DNA from: Heliomarina sp018223035
GTDB taxonomy: Bacteria; Pseudomonadota; Alphaproteobacteria; Rhodobacterales; Rhodobacteraceae
Length of the DNA: 64,000 bases
Direction: 5' to 3'
Assembly: GCA_018223035.1 (NCBI GenBank)
Contig: JAAEZD010000002.1
Coordinates: 124,001-188,000, forward strand
The position numbers and the translations under genes are program-made. The notes beneath the pieces were generated by a model that had not been told where the DNA came from, made no database searches, and saw only the letters and a program-made list of their open reading frames with translations. Shown here one piece after another: positions 57,312-64,000 of this stretch (positions are counted from its first letter, which is position 1; every line of letters starts with the position of its first letter).

Positions 57312-58590
57312 AGCGCAGCGCCTCCACCGGGTTCATACGGGCCGCGCGGCGGGCCGGGAAATAGGTCACGAAAAAGGAAAGCCCCAGCGACAGGGCCACC
57401 GCCGACAAAACGTCCGACAGGTGCAGCTCTGCCGGAAGCGCATAGATCCCCCGGATCGACGGATCCCAGACACCGCCGCCCATCGCATAATTCACGAAGG
57501 AAAAGATCGGGTCGATGTAAAGCGCAAAGAGACAGCCCAGAAGCACGCCCATCGCCGTGCCGATCAGCCCGGTAAAGGCACCGCAGATAAAGAACACCCG
57601 CAGCACCGAGCCTTCGCTCAGGCCGATGGTGCGCAGGATACCGATGTCACGGCCCTTGTTCTTGACCAGCATGATCAGTCCCGAGACGATGTTCATGGTC
57701 GCAATCAGCACGAGGATCGACAGGATGATGAACATCACGTTGTCCTCGACCTCGAGCGCGCGCAAAAAGCTGCCCGAAGCATCGCGCCACGTCCAGATCA
57801 GCGCCTGATCTCCGGCGGCCCGGAACAGTTGCGGCACCAGCTGGTCTACCGTTTCCGGGTTGTCGACCATCACTTCAAGCTCATCCGCCACGCCCTCGCG
57901 GTTGAAAAAGGCCTGCGCCTCGGCAAAGGGCATATAGATCCTCGTCCGGTCAATGTCATAGCGCCCGGCGGTAAAGACATAGACCACCTCATAGGCGTTA
58001 ACGCGCGGGCTGGATCCCATCGCGGTCTGCAACCCGTCGGGCGAGGTCAGCTTGACCCGGTCGCCGACCGAAACCCCGATGATCCGCGCCACTTCGGACC
58101 CGATGGCAATGCCCTCGTCAAAGCGCGACAGGTCGCCGGCGGATTGCTCCGCCTGCGCGATACCAGGCAGCGATCTGAGATCTTCTGCGGCGATGCCAAA
58201 GGCCTCGACCCCGGTGCTTTCGCCTTGCGCGCTCAGCAGCACCTGCCCCCGTATCAGCGGTGCAACCCGCGTCACACCGGGCACCTGCGCGACCGCCTCG
58301 GCCATCGCCGGGTAATCGGCAATCGTGCGGTTCACATTGCCTAGCGGGTCGACCTCGCCGGTCGAATAAACCGTCACATGGGCATTGGCGCCAAGGATCG
58401 TGCCCACGAATTCCGAGCGGAATCCAGACCTTACGGCAAGGGTGGCGATCAGCGCGAAGACCGCGAGCGTGATTCCGATCAGACTGATCCATGTCATCAC
58501 GCTGACGCCGCCCTCGGCGCGACGCGCTCTCAGGTAACGCCAGGCAATAAGCCATTCGAAGGCCGCAAAGGGCGGGGGAGTTTTAGGCAA
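57304..58590 (-). CDS. lolE: Lipoprotein-releasing permease LolC/LolE
   Basis: A 428-residue inner-membrane protein with four membrane segments (about 30-52, 290-315, 330-360, 390-410) and a large periplasmic MacB-like loop between the first two. FEWLIAWRYLRARRAEGGVSVMTWISLIG is the cytoplasmic/first-helix signature and ARRAARMNPVEALRYE at the end is the FtsX-type C terminus. Only one permease is found, so the complex is probably a homodimer as in many alphaproteobacteria. The start TTG 58590 has GGAG six bases before; a TTG at 58647 is also in frame. Confidence 0.9.
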   Translation of the reverse strand: MPKTPPPFAAFEWLIAWRYLRARRAEGGVSVMTWISLIGITLAVFALIATLAVRSGFRSEFVGTILGANAHVTVYSTGEVDPLGNVNRTIADYPAMAEAVAQVPGVTRVAPLIRGQVLLSAQGESTGVEAFGIAAEDLRSLPGIAQAEQSAGDLSRFDEGIAIGSEVARIIGVSVGDRVKLTSPDGLQTAMGSSPRVNAYEVVYVFTAGRYDIDRTRIYMPFAEAQAFFNREGVADELEVMVDNPETVDQLVPQLFRAAGDQALIWTWRDASGSFLRALEVEDNVMFIILSILVLIATMNIVSGLIMLVKNKGRDIGILRTIGLSEGSVLRVFFICGAFTGLIGTAMGVLLGCLFALYIDPIFSFVNYAMGGGVWDPSIRGIYALPAELHLSDVLSAVALSLGLSFFVTYFPARRAARMNPVEALRYE

Positions 58591-58668
58591 GTCGTGCTCC
58601 GATTTCCGGGTCGGGCGGACATTGCGCCGGGCCACAGCCAGCGTCAAGCCGATCCCCGACCCGGGAAA

Positions 58669-59871
58669 TCAATCCTGCGGAGTCAGGCGAAGAACCGCCC
58701 CGTTCGCCTCGTCCACCAAGAGCAGAACCGACCCGTCCGAGGTGACTTCGACATCGCGGATGCGGCCCTGACCCTCGACCAGACGCTCTTCGCCGGTAAC
58801 CATACCGTCACCGTCCAGCTTCAGCCGCACCAGACCACCGGGGCTGAGCGATCCGGCAAGGATATCGCCCTGCCAGGCCTCGAACATCTGGCCATCATAG
58901 AAATCGAAACCACCGGGGGCGATCACCGGATCCCAGTAGTACACAGGTTCTTCCATGCCTTCCGCGCGGGGAATGCCTTCGCCAATCGGTGCGCCGCCGT
59001 AGGTCTCGCCATAGCTGACGACGGGCCAGCCGTAGTTTAGGGCCGCCTTGGCCCTGTTCAGCTCATCCCCACCTTTAGGTCCATGTTCCAGCGTCCAGAG
59101 AACGCCATCGCGATAGGCGGCGCCTTGGACGTTGCGGTGGCCGTAGGACCAGATCGTGTCAATCGCCGCTTCCTCCGAGGCAAAGGGGTTGTCCATCGGC
59201 ACGCTACCATCGAGGTTCAGACGGATCACCTTGCCGTAGGTGGTAGAGAGATCCTGCGACATCCCCCGTTCGGCCATCGAGGAATGCTCGCCCGTAGTGA
59301 TGAATACGTGGCCGTCGTCGTCGAACACGACACGCGATCCGTAATGCATCGGCGTCGGAGAAGGCGGATCCTGAACAAAGATATCCTCGACCTCCTCCAG
59401 TCGCGTCATGTCCTCACTCAGCACGCCCCGCGCGGCGGCTGTCACCGATTTTCCATCGCCCGCCGGTTTGGAGTAGGTCAGATAGATCATCCGGTCGCGG
59501 GCAAAATCCGGTCCCAGCGCGACGTCGAGCAAACCGCCCTGCTTGACAGCATGCACCTCCGGCACGCCCTCAACCGCTGTTTCCAACAACTCGCCATCCG
59601 CGCTGATGACGCGCAGGCGCCCCGCCCGCTCGGTCACCAGAAAACCACCACCCGGCAGTTCGGCAATACCCCAGGGGTGCGACAGGCCAGAGGCCACGGT
59701 TTCGACCGCAATGCCAATATCGCTTTGCATCGCGGGCGCCCGGGTCTGGTTCTCAAAGGCGGGCTCGAACTCCGGGACGTTCTTGGCCCCCTGCGCCACC
59801 GGCTCGGCACAGGCCGACACGCCAAGGGCAAGGGTAGAAATTGCGATTGAACAGGAGGTCAAAATTTTCAT
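58669..59871 (-). CDS. PQQ-dependent aldose sugar dehydrogenase (YliI/Asd family), lipoprotein
   Basis: A 400-residue soluble-GDH-type beta propeller. Signal peptide with a lipobox VSAC (Cys21), so it may be anchored. Propeller parts: IAVETVASGLSHPWGIAELPGGGFLVTERAG, LDVALGPDFARDRMIYLTY (calcium/PQQ region), VFDDDGHVFITTGE, YGHRNVQGAAY and LEHGPKGGDELN, the latter containing conserved PQQ ligands. It would oxidise aldose sugars in the periplasm. No PQQ biosynthesis genes are in the window. ATG 59871 (MKILTSC) is preferred to a start at 59943. Confidence 0.85.
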   Translation of the reverse strand: MKILTSCSIAISTLALGVSACAEPVAQGAKNVPEFEPAFENQTRAPAMQSDIGIAVETVASGLSHPWGIAELPGGGFLVTERAGRLRVISADGELLETAVEGVPEVHAVKQGGLLDVALGPDFARDRMIYLTYSKPAGDGKSVTAAARGVLSEDMTRLEEVEDIFVQDPPSPTPMHYGSRVVFDDDGHVFITTGEHSSMAERGMSQDLSTTYGKVIRLNLDGSVPMDNPFASEEAAIDTIWSYGHRNVQGAAYRDGVLWTLEHGPKGGDELNRAKAALNYGWPVVSYGETYGGAPIGEGIPRAEGMEEPVYYWDPVIAPGGFDFYDGQMFEAWQGDILAGSLSPGGLVRLKLDGDGMVTGEERLVEGQGRIRDVEVTSDGSVLLLVDEANGAVLRLTPQD

Positions 59872-59952
59872 GGCACAGGTCCTCGTCTTAGGGGCGGAAC
59901 GGGTGTCACCCAACACTGCAAGGTTAGGGCAATCAGGCCCCAAGACGAACCA

Positions 59953-59982
59953 AGCCCGCTCACGATCGGGTGAACGGGCTTT
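59953..59982. terminator. Hairpin between the small secreted protein gene and the sugar dehydrogenase gene
   Basis: AGCCCG (59953-59958) and CGGGCT (59975-59980) form a 6-bp outer stem around an inner TCAC/GTGA pair, followed by TTT on the plus strand. It ends the minus-strand gene at 60006 and insulates the sugar dehydrogenase promoter. Weak T-run on the minus strand. Confidence 0.5.
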
Positions 59983-60005
59983 CCATGTCTGATTTGTCTT
60001 GCGTC

Positions 60006-60302
60006 TTAAAGTTCGTGCAGGGCGGTGTTGTTTTCCTGTATCGCTTGGGTTCGGTCATCGGACACCACCGCGTCGAGCGTGCCGTCCTCCCCAAACACCA
60101 GAACCGTCCCTTCCGGCACATCGTCACCCATCATCGGGTCGGTCGCGATCACAGAGGCGTTCGCCCCAAGCATCCCGCTGTTCTCTCCCAGCATGGGCGA
60201 AATCAGATCGCTGACACCCAAGGGCACGGCGAACGCCCATGTGGCCAGCGCCAACGCGCCTGCTGTAACACTTGCACCAATAACATACTGCGGCCGTTTC
60301 AT
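60006..60302 (-). CDS. Small membrane or secreted hypothetical protein
   Basis: A 98-residue protein, start MKRPQYVIGASVTAGALALATWAFAVPLG; the first 26 residues are a signal or membrane anchor. The rest is acidic, with ENSGMLGANASVIATDPMMGDDVPEG and a TVLVFGEDGTLDAVVSDDR strand pair. No cysteines and no known domain. Coding quality is good and native. It stands alone between proS and the sugar dehydrogenase gene with terminators on both sides. Confidence 0.65.
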   Translation of the reverse strand: MKRPQYVIGASVTAGALALATWAFAVPLGVSDLISPMLGENSGMLGANASVIATDPMMGDDVPEGTVLVFGEDGTLDAVVSDDRTQAIQENNTALHEL

Positions 60303-60454
60303 AACCAGGTCTCCACTTTGATCCCTTGCTTCGGGACCATAACACAGGAGGCATAGGAAAAGTTCCGCCTATGGTGAAAACGGACTGTTGATAAATAAGA
60401 AAAAATCCGGACTGCAGGACACGGATTGGATGCGGAACCCTGCTTTGGGTGGCA

Positions 60455-60489
60455 TTAGCGCGCCCGGTCCGGCATCGTGCGCGCGCTAA
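60455..60489. other. GC-rich dyad between proS terminator and the small gene
   Basis: TTAGCGCGC (60455-60463) and GCGCGCTAA (60481-60489) pair perfectly over 9 bp with a 17-base loop. It follows the proS terminator on the minus strand and may be a second transcript-end structure or an operator. The remaining part of this 245-base gap has no gene. Confidence 0.4.
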
Positions 60490-60518
60490 AAGAAAACGGC
60501 GGGCCAAACGACCCGCCG
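60488..60518 (-). terminator. Rho-independent terminator of proS
   Basis: 7-bp stem CGGCGGG (60497-60503) and CCCGCCG (60512-60518), 8-base loop, with TTTTCTTTTA following on the minus strand. It ends proS 29 bases after the stop. Confidence 0.88.
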
Positions 60519-60547
60519 ACAGTCCAAGATTTCGCATCCGCCCTGAT

Positions 60548-61900
60548 TTACAGGCCTTTCACAAGGTGCGGCGCATAGATTTCCGCCAGTTTCTTGACCG
60601 CATCCTCCGGCGGCAGTTCTTCGCTTTCACCGCTGCGCCGCGAGGTCAGCTCGACCACCCCGTTCTTAAGCCCGCGCGGCCCCACCGTGATCCGCCAGGG
60701 CAGCCCGATCAGGTCCATGGTGGCGAATTTGCCACCCGCGCGCTCCTTGCGATCATCATAGAGCGGTTCCAGCCCGACCATGTTCAGCGCCGCATAGATC
60801 TGCTCGCAGGCCGCGTCGGCGGCTTCGTCGCCCTGCTTGAGGTTGACGATTCCCACGTGGAACGGCGTGACCCCCTCGGGCCAGATGATCCCGTTCTCGT
60901 CATGGCTCGCCTCGATGATCGCGCCCAGCAGACGGCTGACGCCGATGCCGTGGCTCCCCATGTGCACGTCGACTTTCTTGCCCTCGGCATCCTGCACGCT
61001 CGCGCCCAGCGGCTCGGAATACTTGGTGCCAAAGTAAAAGATCTGCCCCACTTCGATCCCCCGCGACGACCGGCGACGCTCTTCCGGGATCTCGTTGAAC
61101 CTGGCCTCGTCATGGGTCTCGTCGGTGCGCGCATAGGGCGTCGTCCACTCCTCGCAGATCGCCCGCAACTGCGCCGCATCCGCGAAATCGACTTCCCGGT
61201 CGCCCAGCTTGAGATCGGTGATCGCGCTGTCATAGAAAACTTCGCTCTCGCCCGTCTCCGCCAGCACGAGGAACTCATGCGTGTCCTCGCCGCCAATGGG
61301 GCCAGAGTCCGCGCGCATTGGGATCGCCTTCAGGCCCATCCGCTCATAGGTACGCAGGTAGCTGACCATGTGACGGTCATAGGCGCGCATCGCCGCCTCG
61401 TAATCCATGTCAAAGTTATAGCCGTCCTTCATCAGGAACTCGCGCCCCCGCATCACGCCGAAACGCGGCCGGATCTCGTCGCGGAATTTCCACTGGATCT
61501 GGTAGAGCGTCAGGGGCAGGTCCTTGTAGCTCGATACATGGCTGCGGAAGATATCGGTGATCAGCTCCTCGTTCGTCGGCCCGAACAGCATGTCGCGCCC
61601 GTGACGGTCGGTGATGCGCAGCATCTCTTCGCCATAATCGTCATAACGACCGGATTCACGCCACAGATCGGCCGATTGCATGGTCGGCATCAACAGCGGG
61701 ATATGTCCCGCACGCTGCTGTTCCTCATGCACGATATTCTCGATCTTGCGCAGCACCTTGAAGCCCAGCGGCAACCAGGAATAGATCCCCGCCTGCGCCT
61801 GCTTGATCATCCCCGCCCGCAACATCAAACGGTGGCTGACAATCTGCGCTTCGGCAGGGTTTTCTTTGAGAACGGGCAGGAAATAGCGGCTCAGGCGCAT
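60548..61900 (-). CDS. proS: Prolyl-tRNA synthetase (short form)
   Basis: A 450-residue class II synthetase charging tRNA-Pro. Motif 1 region IYSWLPLGFKVLRKIENIV, motif 2 WKFRDEIRPRFGVMRGREF, motif 3 GSHGIGVSRLLGAII, and a C-terminal anticodon-binding domain (VGIVNLKQGDEAAD to the end). The approximately 180-residue editing insert found between motifs 2 and 3 in E. coli ProS is absent, the common alphaproteobacterial form, so editing of Ala-tRNA-Pro must come from elsewhere. A good terminator follows. Confidence 0.97.
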   Translation of the reverse strand: MRLSRYFLPVLKENPAEAQIVSHRLMLRAGMIKQAQAGIYSWLPLGFKVLRKIENIVHEEQQRAGHIPLLMPTMQSADLWRESGRYDDYGEEMLRITDRHGRDMLFGPTNEELITDIFRSHVSSYKDLPLTLYQIQWKFRDEIRPRFGVMRGREFLMKDGYNFDMDYEAAMRAYDRHMVSYLRTYERMGLKAIPMRADSGPIGGEDTHEFLVLAETGESEVFYDSAITDLKLGDREVDFADAAQLRAICEEWTTPYARTDETHDEARFNEIPEERRRSSRGIEVGQIFYFGTKYSEPLGASVQDAEGKKVDVHMGSHGIGVSRLLGAIIEASHDENGIIWPEGVTPFHVGIVNLKQGDEAADAACEQIYAALNMVGLEPLYDDRKERAGGKFATMDLIGLPWRITVGPRGLKNGVVELTSRRSGESEELPPEDAVKKLAEIYAPHLVKGL

Positions 61901-62090
61901 GTCGGCTCCAAATCGAAACGGTTTTCACAGGGTCTAGGCATTTGCACGCAGCGAGACAAGCCGGTCCGAACGATCGCGCCGCGCTTTCCCGGAAACCAAA
62001 GGCCCACAGGAACACCCACCGATACTTCTGTCTGCTGGCGGAAAGGCCGCAAAGCGCTAGCTTTCCCCCAAACCGACAAGGAACAGCCAA

Positions 62091-62555
62091 ATGGATTTCG
62101 ATCCCGAAACCGATCTCACCTTCACCCGGACCCTGCCCGTCGCGCCAGAAACGGTCTGGGCCTGCTGGACGACGCCCGAGCATATCAAGCAGTTCTTCGT
62201 CCCCCGGCCCCATCGGGTCACCGCCTGCGACATCGACCTGCGCCCCGGCGGCCGTTTCGACACCACCTTCGAGGTCGAAGGCAACGTGATGGAAAACCGC
62301 GGCGTCTACCTCGAGATCGACAAACACCGCCGCCTCGTCTTCACCGATGCCTATACCGAAGGCTGGAAACCAGCGCCCGAGCCCTTCCTGACCGCAATCA
62401 TCGAGCTTGAACACGATGACGAAGGCGGCACGCTCTATACCGCCACCGCCCGCCATCGCAGCGCCGAGGCCCGCGAACAGCACGAAAAGATGGGTTTCAT
62501 CGAGGGTTGGAACATCGTCGCTGACCAGCTCATCGACTACGCGAAAACGCTCTGA
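62091..62555 (+). CDS. SRPBCC/AHSA1-family protein
   Basis: A 154-residue helix-grip protein. The pattern TRTLPVAPETVWACWTTPEHIKQFF is the AHSA1 start, DLRPGGRFDTTFEVEGNVMENRGVYLEI follows and IIELEHDDEGGTLYTATARH is the ending sheet before the long C-terminal helix (REQHEKMGFIEGWNIVADQL). Such proteins bind hydrophobic ligands or Hsp90; function is not assigned. Single gene on the plus strand, divergent from proS. A repeat-like hairpin follows its stop. Confidence 0.88.
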   Translation: MDFDPETDLTFTRTLPVAPETVWACWTTPEHIKQFFVPRPHRVTACDIDLRPGGRFDTTFEVEGNVMENRGVYLEIDKHRRLVFTDAYTEGWKPAPEPFLTAIIELEHDDEGGTLYTATARHRSAEAREQHEKMGFIEGWNIVADQLIDYAKTL

Positions 62556-62572
62556 TTCAGTCTTCTTTGGGT

Positions 62573-62624
62573 CTCAAATATCCTCGGGGGAGTGCCGTCA
62601 GGCACGGGGGCAGACAGCCCCCTC
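62573..62624. repeat. Two-hairpin intergenic element (candidate dispersed repeat)
   Basis: After the SRPBCC gene lie CTCAAATATCCTCGGGGGAG, then GTGCC (62592-62596)/GGCAC (62601-62605) with loop GTCA, and GGGGGC (62606-62611)/GCCCCC (62617-62622) with loop AGACA. I recall similar blocks downstream of genes in other Rhodobacteraceae genomes. It lies between the convergent SRPBCC and pepT genes. It probably ends or stabilises transcripts; count across the genome is not known here. Confidence 0.55.
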
Positions 62625-62648
62625 CTCGCTTTCGGCACGATCCGGCCC

Positions 62649-63896
<1,248 letters not shown>

Positions 63897-64000
63897 CCAA
63901 GGCTCTCCTGTTTATTGCGCGCATGGAACACTTCCGCGTGAAACGAAGTCAAGCGACGTCCCCCAAACTGCTCATCTTTGCGCCACCCCTTGCAAGCCCG

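Noticed and set aside
60449..62410. Plus-strand open frame of 653 codons opposite proS
   Set aside because: It runs over the ProS catalytic motifs in antisense and continues into the SRPBCC gene in the wrong frame; no family features.

Overview
The window is a stretch of chromosome from an alphaproteobacterium of the Rhodobacteraceae (Roseobacter group is most likely). The evidence is the gene content: a class I PHA synthase locus with a PhaR regulator and CTGC-N3-GCAG operators, a short ProS without an editing insert, TolA-type C-terminal sequences of the alphaproteobacterial kind, a ParE with the usual neighbours, and many small secreted proteins of the type found in this family. Most genes are GC rich with dense, often ATGA-overlapping operons. 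No rRNA, tRNA, CRISPR array, transposase or phage gene was seen.

Region by region. 1-2790: end of an M19 dipeptidase gene, a DUF1330 gene, two TerB-like genes and an orphan PhnD-like binding protein. 2830-6290: polar amino acid or amine ABC transporter (ATPase, binding protein, two permeases), with an intercistronic hairpin after the binding protein. 7200-12030: a gamma-glutamylation type amine-use cluster (two glutamine-synthetase-like ligases, a class I amidotransferase, an FAD amine oxidoreductase) with two TTTGATCA-centred candidate operators. 12060-13355: an AT-rich single-gene insert bounded by 26-bp near-identical direct repeats; its protein ends in a TolA-like domain. 13430-15430: DegT aminotransferase and TetR regulator. 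15525-19980: PHB locus phaR, phaP, phaC, phaZ with three PhaR-type operators. 19995-26010: GFA-like protein, a chemotaxis transducer, small hydrolases, MFS transporter. 26150-28180: thrS and terminator. 28346-30871: bufferin-type RiPP operon (precursor, MNIO enzyme, DUF2063 partner, DoxX protein). 30882-33227: ArsC-like, csp, folA, thyA. 33500-35807: a surface lipoprotein plus Slam-like outer-membrane translocon pair. 35875-44217: metabolic and regulatory genes including sdhE, an aspartate aminotransferase, a MATE pump with a 20-bp inverted repeat at its start, and two alpha/beta hydrolases. 44416-48318: YoaK-like protein and a three-gene sulfotransferase/arylsulfotransferase-like set. 48796-50751: parE, followed by a second AT-rich insert (about 50760-52380) holding two overlapping unknown envelope genes. 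52554-63896: secreted hypotheticals, thioesterase, HExxH lipoprotein, cytochrome c, Ldh-family dehydrogenase, lolD and lolC/E, a PQQ-type sugar dehydrogenase, proS, an SRPBCC protein and pepT.

The themes that connect genes are nitrogen scavenging from amines (2966-12026), carbon storage under PhaR control (15525-19980), and cell-envelope export: LolD/LolE for lipoproteins, a Slam-type system for a surface lipoprotein, and a secreted metal-binding RiPP. The most noteworthy parts are the repeat-bounded TolA-like insert, the AT-rich pair after parE, the bufferin operon and the Slam pair. Assignments rest on reading translated sequence and motifs by eye; no database search was possible.
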